Assembly: GCF_026340465.1 (NCBI RefSeq)
Contig: NZ_JAPEPC010000001.1
Span: 2,545,501-2,609,500 of the forward strand
Reading direction: 5' to 3'
Source of the DNA: Streptomyces sp. NBC_01306
GTDB lineage: Bacteria > Actinomycetota > Actinomycetes > Streptomycetales > Streptomycetaceae
DNA: 64,000 bases
Position 1 is the first letter of the stretch. Each line of letters begins with the position of its first letter. The position numbers were made by a program, and so were the translations under genes. Shown here one piece after another: positions 27,606 through 35,887 of the stretch. The notes beneath the pieces are model-generated. The model worked only from the letters and a program-made list of their open reading frames with translations. It did no database searches and was not told the DNA's origin.

Positions 27606-28044
27606 CGGAGCAGGGACGGGCGGAACCGGTCCCTGGGAATCACGATGGGACGGGGCACCGGCGGGCGGGGCGCAGCCTGACGGAGCGCGGCCCGATGGAC
27701 TGTGGCCCGGCGGGGCGCGGCCCGACGGACCGCAGCCCGATGGGGCGCATCCGGCCGGCCCGTCGCGCGGTCGGACGCACCACGCGTTCCTGCACGAGTT
27801 CCGGCCGGGAAAGGCGGTCGCGGGTCTGGTGCTGCTGGGCATCGCAGCCGTCTACCTCGGCGACGCGGGTGGCCTCTGGCGGACACCGCCACCGGCCGCG
27901 CTGCCGATGCTCGCCGCCGGGCTCGTACTGGCGGGGATCGCCAGCACCATCGGTTACGGCATTCGGCGGCGGTCGGCCCGGAGGGCGTCCACCGAGAGCA
28001 GCGGCGACCCGGCGAGCAGGAGCGGCAGCCAGGCCATGAGGTAG
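27595..28044 (+). CDS. hypothetical membrane protein
   Basis: The 149-residue protein begins at a GTG inside the end of the PspC gene. Its first 60 residues are a repeat of PDGARP/GGARPDG-type hexads. A basic segment and two membrane helices (about 80-97 and 104-122) follow, then a short basic tail. Position suggests it belongs to the PspC/LiaF transcript. The last 91 bases overlap the convergent DoxX gene, so the true C-terminus may be under constraint from both strands. I do not recognise a function. Confidence 0.65.
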   Translation: MHGDGAGTGGTGPWESRWDGAPAGGAQPDGARPDGLWPGGARPDGPQPDGAHPAGPSRGRTHHAFLHEFRPGKAVAGLVLLGIAAVYLGDAGGLWRTPPPAALPMLAAGLVLAGIASTIGYGIRRRSARRASTESSGDPASRSGSQAMR

Positions 28045-28541
28045 GCGAGGTCGTTGCCGTAGTAGTACGGGGTGGACTGCCAGCTCATGGTCAGCCACAG
28101 GCTCAGCGAGATCAGGGCGCCGCCGAGCGCCGCGACCCGGCCGTACAGCCCCAGCAAGGTGCCGATACCGACGGCTAGTTCACCGATGGCGATCGCGTAG
28201 CCGAAGCCGGCCGGGCTCTTCAGGGCCAGGTCCACGAGCGCCGGGAAAGCGGCGGAGCCGCGTACGGAGTGCATGAGCTCGCCGATGGAACCGGTGCCGG
28301 TCGCGTGCAGGAAGGCGGAGTCGGTGAGCTTGTCGATACCGGCGTAGAGGAAGGTGCCGCCGAGGAAGATCCGCAGCGGCAGCAGCGAGTACCGACGGGC
28401 GGTGTCCTTCCAGCCACCGTTCCGGCTCCGCACACTGCCGCCGAGTCCGATGGGTGTGCCCGTCCGGTATCCCTGAACCATGGCCTGGTCCTGCCTCTCC
28501 GATTGCCCCGTGGCGCGTGCCGGTGTGGCGGACGCAGTCAC
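27954..28541 (-). CDS. DoxX family membrane protein
   Basis: The 195-residue protein has a DoxX domain of four membrane helices from about residue 52 (LLPLRIFLGGTFLYAGIDKL) to about 185. DoxX proteins take part in redox and thiol stress complexes in actinobacteria. A GTG start at 28541 is used; an ATG at 28481 (MVQGYRTGTP) with AGGA eight bases upstream is an equally good start and would give 175 residues. It is monocistronic and overlaps the convergent hypothetical gene by 91 bases at its 3' end. Confidence 0.85.
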   Translation of the reverse strand: MTASATPARATGQSERQDQAMVQGYRTGTPIGLGGSVRSRNGGWKDTARRYSLLPLRIFLGGTFLYAGIDKLTDSAFLHATGTGSIGELMHSVRGSAAFPALVDLALKSPAGFGYAIAIGELAVGIGTLLGLYGRVAALGGALISLSLWLTMSWQSTPYYYGNDLAYLMAWLPLLLAGSPLLSVDALRADRRRMP

Positions 28542-28661
28542 GATTTTGCGTCCTGCGGCGACGCGCCCTGCGGACGGGGTGCCCCTGCCGGGGGTGCCTC
28601 TGCCGGGGGCTCACGTCGCGCGGGCCGGTTCGCGGGGCGGGCAGGGCTCACGTCTCACACG

Positions 28662-29780
28662 TCAGGTTCGCCGGGCGCAGGACGCGAGGCGGTCGGCGAG
28701 CGCCGTGACGAGGTCGCGAAGTTCGTCGGGGCGCTCGATGACGAACGGCCGGTCGAGCGAGGCCAGTACCGGTGGCAACCAGTCCAGCCGCTCCACCCGC
28801 AGCTCGACACGCAGCCACCCCTCGGCCGCCGGCCCCGCTCCAGCGCCCGCACCGGGCTCGCCCGCGCCGGACCCGGCCCTGGACGCGGACTCGGCCGCGG
28901 ACCCGGACGCGGACTCGGCCCCAGCCCCAGCCCCAGCCCCAGCCCCAGCCCCAGGATCAGGATCAGGATCAGGACCGAACTCAGCCTCCGTCACGCTCGC
29001 GACGGAGGCGGGAAGGCGGGCGCGGATCTGGTCGACGGTCCCGTGGATCCGCAGGACCACCTCGTACCGGTAATCGGCCGTGGCGAACCCCGACAGCACG
29101 CGCTGTGCCGGATCAGGTCCGGCGGGCTCGTCGAACGAACCGGGCAGGGTCCTCGCGTCCGCGATGCGGTCGAGCCGGAAGGTCCGCTCCTCGCCGATCA
29201 CGGGGTCCGCGCCCGTGACGTACCACCGGCCCGAGTGGGCGACGATCCCGTAGGGATGCAGCGGCCGCTCGCTGCGCCGGCCGTCACGGTCGGTGTACCT
29301 GATCGAGACCGGCCGCCGGTGGCGCACCGCATCGGCGACGGTGAGCAGGACATCGGCGTCCGGGGTGGCGAACTCGCCGGGCGACGTCGTGAACGCGAGG
29401 GATTCCAGGACCGTGTCGAGCCTGCGGGCCAGGGGCGCGGGAAGCACTCTGCGGATCTTGGCCGCTGCCGTCTCGCTCGCCGTGTCCGCCGTCGTCGTCA
29501 GCCCCGCCCGGCGGCCGGCGACCAGGCCGAGCAGCACGGCGAGCGCCTCGTCGTCGCTGAGCATGAGGGGAGGCAGCCGGTACCCGGAGGCGAGACGGTA
29601 CCCGCCGTACCGGCCTCGTACCGCCTCCACGGGCAGGTCGAGGTCGACCAGCTGGTCCACGTACCGCCGCACGGTGCGCCCGTCGACGCCGAGCCGGTCG
29701 GCGAGTTCGGCCACCGTCCGGAGGCCGCCCGACTGCAGCAGTTCCAGGAGCGTCAGCACCCGCGCGGTAGGTCGAGACAT
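28662..29780 (-). CDS. WYL domain transcriptional regulator
   Basis: The 372-residue regulator has an N-terminal winged helix (MSRPTARVLTLLELLQSGG, about 1-55) and a WYL domain (about 140-250) with SGRWYVTGADP. WYL domains sense nucleic acid or small ligands. A 50-residue low-complexity Gly/Ala/Ser insert follows (about 290-340), encoded by a CCCCAG hexamer run at 28919-28970, then the C-terminal extension. I start at MSRPT as in the family; the longer frame begins in the divergent promoter. It is divergent from the VOC gene and probably regulates it. Confidence 0.9.
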   Translation of the reverse strand: MSRPTARVLTLLELLQSGGLRTVAELADRLGVDGRTVRRYVDQLVDLDLPVEAVRGRYGGYRLASGYRLPPLMLSDDEALAVLLGLVAGRRAGLTTTADTASETAAAKIRRVLPAPLARRLDTVLESLAFTTSPGEFATPDADVLLTVADAVRHRRPVSIRYTDRDGRRSERPLHPYGIVAHSGRWYVTGADPVIGEERTFRLDRIADARTLPGSFDEPAGPDPAQRVLSGFATADYRYEVVLRIHGTVDQIRARLPASVASVTEAEFGPDPDPDPGAGAGAGAGAGAESASGSAAESASRAGSGAGEPGAGAGAGPAAEGWLRVELRVERLDWLPPVLASLDRPFVIERPDELRDLVTALADRLASCARRT

Positions 29781-29881
29781 GGTGCGGAGCCTAGCCCGCA
29801 TACCGGACCGATTCTGTCCTCTATTGGTCCTAGCCTTCGGAGCAAGCACACCACCACAGCTCGTCAACCAGGGAGAACACC

Positions 29882-30280
29882 ATGGACTTCGTCTCGGTCC
29901 GCATCATCACCGGCGACGTGGCGCGCCTCGTCGAGTTCTACGAGAAGGCCACCGGGTTGCAGGCGGCCTGGGCCACCGAGGACTTCGCCGAGCTGCGCAC
30001 CGCCCACGCCACCCTTGCGATCGCGAGCACGCGCACCGTTCCGCTGTTCGCCCCGGGTTCGGCCCGCCCGGCGGACAACCACAGCGTGATCACCGAGTTC
30101 CTCGTCGACGACGTGGACCGCGTGCACCGGAACCTCGGCGGCCTGGTGGCCGACTTCGTCACCGAGCCCACCACGATGCCCTGGGGCAACCGGTCACTGC
30201 TCTTCCGCGACCCCGACGGCAACCTGGTCAACTTCTTCACCCCGGTGACCCCGGCCGCCATCGAGAAGTTCGCCCGCTGA
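29882..30280 (+). CDS. VOC (glyoxalase-fold) family protein
   Basis: The 132-residue protein has the paired beta-alpha-beta-beta-beta units of the vicinal oxygen chelate fold. It opens with VRIITGDVARLVEFYEKATG and ends with LLFRDPDGNLVNFFTP, the usual closing motif. Members are glyoxalases, dioxygenases or drug-binding proteins; no specific one can be named. The ATG follows AGGGAGAACACC. It is divergent from a WYL regulator, a common pairing that suggests control by that regulator. Confidence 0.9.
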   Translation: MDFVSVRIITGDVARLVEFYEKATGLQAAWATEDFAELRTAHATLAIASTRTVPLFAPGSARPADNHSVITEFLVDDVDRVHRNLGGLVADFVTEPTTMPWGNRSLLFRDPDGNLVNFFTPVTPAAIEKFAR

Positions 30281-30342
30281 CGCGGACACAGCCACACCGG
30301 GCCGACCCGGCCAGGCACCAAGCGCTGAGCGCCCTTGGTCCA

Positions 30343-31668
30343 TCAGTCCGTCACGTCGATCTCGCACGCCGCCGTCTCCACTCCGGCCGCCGTCACCACG
30401 CGTACCTCCACCCGGCCCGGCTCGACCTCCACCGGTACGGGCACCGTGAGCACCGTGTCCGACGGGTTGGCGAAACCGCCCGGCACCGGGACCAGCGGCA
30501 CATGGACGTGCACCGTGCCGATCCGCACCACCATCCGGGCCAGCCGGTCCGGGGTCCCCGCCCCCGGCGGTACGAAGCCCGCACCCCGGATCTCGATGTC
30601 GTCGCCGGTACGGACCGGGGCATCCAGGTCCCCGGCCTCCCGCGACCGGACCACCGAGAGCACCACCGGCCTGCCGCCCTCCGCGTACTTGCCTGCGAAG
30701 TACGTCGCCGCCGAGACCACCACCAGGAGCGCCAGCCCCCACGGGAGGTCGGGCAGCTGGTCGGGGCGGCGGGCCAGACGTACGGCGGCGAACAGCGCCG
30801 CGGCCGAGCTGACCAGGACGTACTGCACGTCCGCGAAGCTGCCGCGCCCCGAGTCGTCGGTGAGCAGATCGGCGGCGCGGGGGCGGTCGGCGCGCACCTT
30901 CTGGAGCTTCTGCGCCAGGACCCGCAGCGCGACCACGCGCCGCACCACCACCGCCACGGCGCAGACCAGCGCGAGCACGGTCACCACGCCCGCGCCCCGG
31001 GCCAGGCCGAGTCCGGCGATCAGGGCGTCGCGCTTGCCGTGGCCGGACGCCCCGGCCAGCTGGAGCGAGAGCACCAGGACGGAGAAGACGACCAGCAGCA
31101 CCCACGTCCCGGCGACCGCGCGGGAGGTGGAGAGCCGGTTGTCCTCGCCGATCACGGGGGCCAGCAGTCCGCCGCGCGCCCGGTGGGTGCGGGCGGCTCC
31201 GGTCAGCAGTGCGGCGGTGAGCACCGCAGCGATCAGCCCGGCGGTACGGGCCGTGCTCCAGCCCGCACCGATCGCGGTCACCGCCTCGACGAGCAGGAGG
31301 ACCACCGCGCTCCCCCACACCACCAGCAGTGTCCGCACCCACACCTGCTGGAACCAGGCTTCACCGGCCTCCCGGCCGCGTTCGGCCACCGCACGTGCCG
31401 ACTCCGTCAGTTCGTCGGAGACCCACTGCCGCGACGCACCTGCCGAGTGGGCGACGCCGGCGGGCAGTCCCTCACCGGCCGCCAGCCCGTCCCGCTGGGC
31501 GAGGAACGCGGCAACGGCACGCCGGTGCCCCTCACGTGCGCCGTGCGGGCAGTCCTGGCAGGTGCACCCGCCGCCGTGCGCTCCGGCGTGCGGACCGTCG
31601 CCCTGTCTTGCTTCCTGTACCGCCACGCAGAACGCCGCCCTTTTCCCGCCCCGTTGACTTCCCTGCAC
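30343..31668 (-). CDS. membrane protein with C-terminal beta domain
   Basis: The 441-residue protein has a Cys/His-rich start (CTCQDCPHG near 34-44), a helical cytosolic segment and about six membrane helices: near 110-130, 138-158, 185-205, 218-245, 275-292 and 303-323. A C-terminal beta domain of about 100 residues (from PVVLSVVRSREAG) resembles an IPT/TIG immunoglobulin-like fold. The Cys motif could hold a metal, but this is an inference. A GTG start follows AAGGAAG. It is monocistronic. I do not recognise the family. Confidence 0.75.
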   Translation of the reverse strand: MQGSQRGGKRAAFCVAVQEARQGDGPHAGAHGGGCTCQDCPHGAREGHRRAVAAFLAQRDGLAAGEGLPAGVAHSAGASRQWVSDELTESARAVAERGREAGEAWFQQVWVRTLLVVWGSAVVLLLVEAVTAIGAGWSTARTAGLIAAVLTAALLTGAARTHRARGGLLAPVIGEDNRLSTSRAVAGTWVLLVVFSVLVLSLQLAGASGHGKRDALIAGLGLARGAGVVTVLALVCAVAVVVRRVVALRVLAQKLQKVRADRPRAADLLTDDSGRGSFADVQYVLVSSAAALFAAVRLARRPDQLPDLPWGLALLVVVSAATYFAGKYAEGGRPVVLSVVRSREAGDLDAPVRTGDDIEIRGAGFVPPGAGTPDRLARMVVRIGTVHVHVPLVPVPGGFANPSDTVLTVPVPVEVEPGRVEVRVVTAAGVETAACEIDVTD

Positions 31669-31816
31669 ACCCTTGAACTTCCTTGCAGTTCAAGGGGATT
31701 GTGTCGCACTCGCGGAGCGGCACGGGCAGCAGGTCAGGTCAGGCAGGGTGATTGACAGCACGTCAGGTTGACGGACGTCGACAGAAGGCACGGGGAAGCG
31801 CTCGTACGGGTGCCGT

Positions 31817-32719
31817 TCACGCCTCCGCGCCGGGTCCGGTTCCGCTGATCTGCCGCCACAGCGGCTGGTAGTTGATCCAGGCCACCAGGTCGCTGCCCAG
31901 CTGCTCCCGGGTGGCGACCGCGTTCCTGTGGTCGATCAGTACGGGCTTCCCGGCGGCCCGCGCGGCGAGCTGGACCTGACAGGAGCGCTCCAGGGTGATG
32001 AACCACCAGGCCGCCGCGTCGACCGAGTCGCCCACGGTGAGCAGCCCGTGGTTGCGGAGGATGACCGCCTTGCGGTCGCCGAGCGCGGCGGCGATCCTGC
32101 GGCCCTCCTCCTCGTCCACGACGACGCCGGTGTAGGAGTCGTAGAGCGCGAGGTCCTCGTAGAAGGCGCAGGCCTCCTGCGTGATGGGGTCCAGGAGTTC
32201 GCCCAGCGTGGACAGCGCCCGCCCGTGCAGCGAGTGGCTGTGCGCGACCGCGACGACGGCGGGCCTGGCCCGGTGCACCTGGGCGTGTACGGCGAAGGCG
32301 GCCTGGTTGACGTGGTGGCGGCCCTGGACGACCTGCCCGTCGCCGTTGACCAGGATCAGATCGTCCGCCGCCAGTTCCGCCAGCGGCGCCCCGAAGGGGT
32401 TCACCCAGTAGCAGTCGGGATATCCGGGGTCGCGGGCGGTGATGTGGCCCGAGACGCCGTCCTCGTACCCGTACCGCGCGAAGAGCCGCAGCGCCCCCGC
32501 GAGCCGCGCCTTGCGGTACTGCCGCTCCTCCGCCAGGGTCTCGTGGACCGGCGGCATCGCGAACCGGAGCTGATCGACCGGTACGGGCTCGGGCGCGGCG
32601 GCCGGTCCGGCGACGGGAGCGGAGTCGGCGTAGGGAGCAGACATGGGAACAGAGGTGGGAAAAGGGGTGGGAACAGAGCCGGGGGCAGAGGCCGGTATCG
32701 GGGCTGGCATCTCAGTCAT
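31817..32719 (-). CDS. class II aldolase/adducin family protein
   Basis: The 300-residue protein has the class II aldolase fold from about residue 60 to 290. Zinc-binding histidines are seen in VAHSHSLHGRAL (about 158-165), and the late NHGLLTVG motif is present. The early YGYEDGVSGHITARDP is typical of the family. Related enzymes are fuculose-phosphate aldolase, ribulose-5-phosphate epimerase and decarboxylases; the substrate is not evident. The first 50 residues are a Pro/Ala/Ser-rich lead of doubtful translation; Met26 is an alternative start. Confidence 0.88.
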   Translation of the reverse strand: MTEMPAPIPASAPGSVPTPFPTSVPMSAPYADSAPVAGPAAAPEPVPVDQLRFAMPPVHETLAEERQYRKARLAGALRLFARYGYEDGVSGHITARDPGYPDCYWVNPFGAPLAELAADDLILVNGDGQVVQGRHHVNQAAFAVHAQVHRARPAVVAVAHSHSLHGRALSTLGELLDPITQEACAFYEDLALYDSYTGVVVDEEEGRRIAAALGDRKAVILRNHGLLTVGDSVDAAAWWFITLERSCQVQLAARAAGKPVLIDHRNAVATREQLGSDLVAWINYQPLWRQISGTGPGAEA

Positions 32720-32933
32720 GGCCGGAAGCTACCGCGCGTTACCGCAGGTGAACAGAGTCATGCGGTGAACGAATCATGCCCGCCGGATGAGTGCCTCCGG
32801 CAGGGCTCCCACGACGCTCCGACAGCGGTGCTACAGCGAAGCGCCGCTGCACCGGATGTCCGGTACAGCGGCGCTCGTTCAGCTGCGGAGACGGAGCCGG
32901 GGCCCGGCGGCGGCCGGGCCTACTCCCACTCGC

Positions 32934-34508
32934 CTACTCCCACTCGATGGTGCCCGGGGGCTTGCTCGTCACATCGAGCACCACACGGTTCACATCGGCG
33001 ACCTCGTTGGTGATGCGGGTCGAGATCTTCCCCAGCACCTCGTACGGCAGACGAGTCCAGTCCGCCGTCATGGCGTCCTCGGACGAGACGGGCCGCAGCA
33101 CGATCGGGTGGCCGTAGGTGCGGCCGTCGCCCTGGACGCCGACCGACCGGACGTCCGCGAGCAGCACCACGGGGCACTGCCAGATTTCGCGGTCCAGACC
33201 GGCCGCCGTGAGTTCCTCACGCGCGATGGCGTCGGCCTCGCGCAGCAGGTCGAGCCGCTCCTTGGTGACCTCTCCGACGATACGGATACCGAGGCCCGGG
33301 CCGGGGAAGGGCTGGCGCTGGACGATCTCGTCCGGCAGGCCGAGCTCCTGGCCCACCATCCGGACCTCGTCCTTGAAGAGCTGGCGCAACGGCTCGACCA
33401 GCTTGAACTCGATGTCGTCGGGGAGTCCGCCCACATTGTGGTGGGACTTGATGTTGGCGGTGCCGGTGCCGCCGCCGGACTCGACGACGTCCGGGTACAG
33501 CGTGCCCTGCACCAGGAACGCGACGTCCTCGCCCGCGTCGGCGATGATCTCGGCCTGGGCCTGCTCGAAGACCCGGATGAACTCACGCCCGATGATCTTC
33601 CGCTTCTCCTCGGGGTCGGAGACGCCCTTGAGCGCGGTCAGGAAGCGGTCCTCGGCGTCGACCACCTTGAGCTGGACACCCGTGGCGGCGACGAAGTCCT
33701 TCTCGACCTGCTCCGTCTCACCCTTGCGCATCAGCCCGTGGTCGACGTACACGCAGGTCAGCTGGGAGCCGATGGCCTTCTGCACCAGGGCGGCCGCGAC
33801 GGCGGAGTCGACGCCGCCGGAGAGCCCGCAGATCGCGCGCTTGGTGCCGACCTGCTCGCGGATCAGGGCGACCTGCTCGTCCACGACATTCGTCGTGGTC
33901 CAGGACGGTTCGATGCCCGCGCCCCGGTAGAGGAAGTGCTCAAGGACCTGCTGGCCGTACGTGGAGTGCAGCACCTCGGGGTGGTACTGGACGCCGTACA
34001 GCTTCTTCTCGTCGTTCTCGAAGGCCGCGACCGGTACGACGTCGGTGGACGCGGTGACCGTGAACCCCTCGGGGGCGGCCGAGCAGGCGTCGCCGTGCGA
34101 CATCCACACGGACTGCTCGGCCGGGGTGCCCTCGAAGAGCGTGGAAGCCGGCTTGGAGACGCTGAGCGCGGTCCTGCCGTACTCCCGGGCGCCGTTGTCG
34201 TCGACCGTGCCGCCGAGGGTGGTCGCCATGAGCTGGAATCCGTAGCACATGCCGAAGACGGGGACCCCGGCCTCGAAGAGCGCCCGGTCGAGGATGGGCG
34301 CGCCCGGCGCGTACACGGACGACGGGCCGCCCGAGAGGATGATCGCCTTCGGGTTCTTCGCCAGCATCTCGGCCACCGGCATGGTGGACGGCACGATCTC
34401 GCTGTAGACCCGCGCCTCACGGACGCGACGGGCGATGAGCTGGGCGTACTGCGCGCCGAAGTCGACTACGAGGACGACCTCGGGGGCGGCGGGGGGTGCT
34501 GCTGGCAC
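32934..34508 (-). CDS. guaA: GMP synthase (glutamine-hydrolysing)
   Basis: The 524-residue enzyme converts XMP to GMP using ATP and glutamine. The N-terminal glutaminase domain (about 8-205) has nucleophile Cys in GMCYGFQ and the partner pair in YHPEVLHS. The ATP pyrophosphatase domain follows with PP-loop SGGVDSAV, and the C-terminal dimer domain ends PPGTIEWE. The GTG start at 34508 has GGAAGG eight bases upstream; the longer open frame reaches into the neighbouring promoter. It is the final enzyme of the guanine pathway started by guaB at 54694, and is divergent from the chorismate mutase leader. Confidence 0.97.
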   Translation of the reverse strand: MPAAPPAAPEVVLVVDFGAQYAQLIARRVREARVYSEIVPSTMPVAEMLAKNPKAIILSGGPSSVYAPGAPILDRALFEAGVPVFGMCYGFQLMATTLGGTVDDNGAREYGRTALSVSKPASTLFEGTPAEQSVWMSHGDACSAAPEGFTVTASTDVVPVAAFENDEKKLYGVQYHPEVLHSTYGQQVLEHFLYRGAGIEPSWTTTNVVDEQVALIREQVGTKRAICGLSGGVDSAVAAALVQKAIGSQLTCVYVDHGLMRKGETEQVEKDFVAATGVQLKVVDAEDRFLTALKGVSDPEEKRKIIGREFIRVFEQAQAEIIADAGEDVAFLVQGTLYPDVVESGGGTGTANIKSHHNVGGLPDDIEFKLVEPLRQLFKDEVRMVGQELGLPDEIVQRQPFPGPGLGIRIVGEVTKERLDLLREADAIAREELTAAGLDREIWQCPVVLLADVRSVGVQGDGRTYGHPIVLRPVSSEDAMTADWTRLPYEVLGKISTRITNEVADVNRVVLDVTSKPPGTIEWE

Positions 34509-34575
34509 GGGGCGGCCTTCCGGCGGGAAAGGAGGGGTCTTGTATGTCGATTCTAACGGGGCTGGGGGAACCGGC

Positions 34576-34605
34576 TTGTCTCTCCCTCCGAAGGCCGTCC
34601 ATACT
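34576..34605 (+). promoter_or_regulatory. promoter of the aromatic leader peptide
   Basis: TTGTCT (34576-34581), 18 bases, CATACT (34600-34605). The expected transcript start is at about 34612, which is the first base of the leader ATG, so the leader would be translated from a leaderless mRNA. Confidence 0.6.
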
Positions 34606-34611
34606 GGCCCC

Positions 34612-34683
34612 ATGCATCAGCAGCTGACCTTCGTCTTTACCTATGGCACCGGCCCGTCCGGCTGCCATGGTCGTGCTGCTTGA
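34612..34683 (+). CDS. aromatic leader peptide, attenuation type
   Basis: A 23-codon open frame starts ATG CAT CAG CAG and has a Phe-Val-Phe-Thr-Tyr cluster at residues 7-11, with codons TTC, TTT and TAT. TTT and TAT are rare in this genome. A short stem (ATGGCA/TGCCAT with inner CCGG/CCGG, about 34643-34668) overlaps the codons after the cluster. A strong hairpin follows 24 bases after the stop, then the chorismate mutase gene. This is the layout of amino-acid attenuators (pheA/trp type). The frame is too short for routine gene calling. Function is inferred from layout only. Confidence 0.6.
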   Translation: MHQQLTFVFTYGTGPSGCHGRAA

Positions 34684-34707
34684 TCATCCACTGATCAGTA
34701 CTTCCCC

Positions 34708-34740
34708 AGGCGCCCCGGACCGGCAAGGTCCGGGGCGCCT
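34708..34740 (+). terminator. attenuator hairpin before chorismate mutase
   Basis: A perfect 14-base stem AGGCGCCCCGGACC / GGTCCGGGGCGCCT with a five-base loop GGCAA. There is no U tract, as is common in Streptomyces terminators. Bases GTCCGG in the leader could pair with the CCGGAC of the first arm as an antiterminator. Confidence 0.65.
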
Positions 34741-34804
34741 GTGCATTCCGGACCGTGCCGCGCCGGGGGACCGCCCCCCCTTCAGGTACAGGAGTTCCGG
34801 ACAC

Positions 34805-35191
34805 ATGAGCACCGACATCAGCACCGAGACACACAGCACCAGCACGCACAGCACCGGTCTGCCCACCACCGGTCTGCCTACCACCGGGACACACAGCACG
34901 GGGACACACAGCACCGACCTGCGCATCACCGGCGCGCACAGCAGTGAGGCGGCGGGCGTGATCACGGGCGCGCGTGAGCGCATCGACAGCCTCGACGACC
35001 GGATCATCGGCCTGATCCAGGAGCGGATGGCGGTGTCCGCCGTCATCCAGGACGCCCGGATGACATCCGGCGGGCGCCGGGTGAACCTCTCCCGCGAGAT
35101 GGAGGTCCTCGGCCACTACAGCGAGGCGCTCGGCAAGCCAGGCACGGGTCTCGCGATGACCGTGCTCGAACTGTGCCGGGGGCGCATCTGA
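34805..35191 (+). CDS. chorismate mutase (AroQ type)
   Basis: The 128-residue protein ends in a helical AroQ-type domain (about 45-128). ARERIDSLDDRIIGLIQERM opens helix 1, and catalytic-type residues include Arg in ITGARERID, Lys/Arg in QDARM and Glu in REMEVLGHY. It converts chorismate to prephenate for Phe and Tyr. The first 40 residues are a repeat of HSTGLPTTG and THSTGTHSTD units, probably disordered, and are encoded by short DNA repeats. The ATG follows AGGAG. A leader peptide and hairpin upstream suggest attenuation by Phe/Tyr supply. Confidence 0.9.
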   Translation: MSTDISTETHSTSTHSTGLPTTGLPTTGTHSTGTHSTDLRITGAHSSEAAGVITGARERIDSLDDRIIGLIQERMAVSAVIQDARMTSGGRRVNLSREMEVLGHYSEALGKPGTGLAMTVLELCRGRI

Positions 35192-35584
35192 GACCGCCGG
35201 GGACAGCCCGTATCTGAGTTCGGGCCCGCTCTCACCCGTACGGCGCGTGACCGGTCCCGGCAGCTCTTCGTTGGTCCAGGCGTCCGTGTCAGCCAGGGGC
35301 GGCCTGTTGGAAAGAGAAAACCACGCGTGGCTTCGCTGGGGCGTGTGACGTACTGCAGGTGCGTCGTGGGACCACATCTCAGCGCGTGTGACCGGGCGGC
35401 AGGGGACAGCGGCCCGGTCACCCACGGCCGTCGGTTCCGGGGACGCCCGGAGCCGGCAGCCCGGAGCCGACAGCCCAGTCCCGAACACCCTTCGCGAGCC
35501 GGGCGGCCACCCGGCTCCACCCTCTTCGCGGCGCACACCCCCCGGCGCCGCCGCCCGGCACCGGTGCTGCCCTGACGCCGGTGC
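35192..35584. other. gene-free spacer after chorismate mutase
   Basis: Nearly 400 bases between the chorismate mutase stop and a strong terminator. I see no gene with the expected codon bias, no tRNA-like fold and no repeat of note. Confidence 0.6.
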
Positions 35585-35630
35585 CGAAGCCAGGGGCCCG
35601 TGGAATCACTTCCACGGGCCCCTGGCTTCG
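35585..35630. terminator. strong bidirectional terminator
   Basis: A perfect 21-base stem (CGAAGCCAGGGGCCCGTGG and two more bases) around a TCAC loop. It lies between the convergent chorismate mutase and GMC oxidoreductase genes and could stop both. Confidence 0.85.
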
Positions 35631-35777
35631 TACTGCGCCCGTGACGCAGGTCACATGAGGAATCCGTGGGTCCGGAAGCAACCATTCAGCGGGCCGGTCG
35701 GTCATCCATGCGTACCCACCAGTGGCCCCACACGTGTGCACGAACAACACAGCAGGGCCGGTCGGCACGGACTCGGG

Positions 35778-35807
35778 AGGGCTGCACTCGGAGGGGGGTG
35801 CAGCCCT
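35778..35807 (-). terminator. terminator of the GMC oxidoreductase gene
   Basis: A 10-base stem AGGGCTGCAC / GTGCAGCCCT with a ten-base loop, about 80 bases after the GMC gene stop on its downstream side. Confidence 0.7.
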
Positions 35808-35887
35808 TCCGCCGCGTGCGAGGACCGGGGTGAGGGGAACAGAGGACCCGGGCAAGGGGAAAAGGGGAAGGGTCCAGAGGGGGCAGG

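Noticed and set aside
34612..34683. Leader peptide as a stand-alone small protein
   Set aside because: Its aromatic cluster, overlapping stem and following hairpin fit an attenuation leader better than a functional peptide; kept as a leader CDS.
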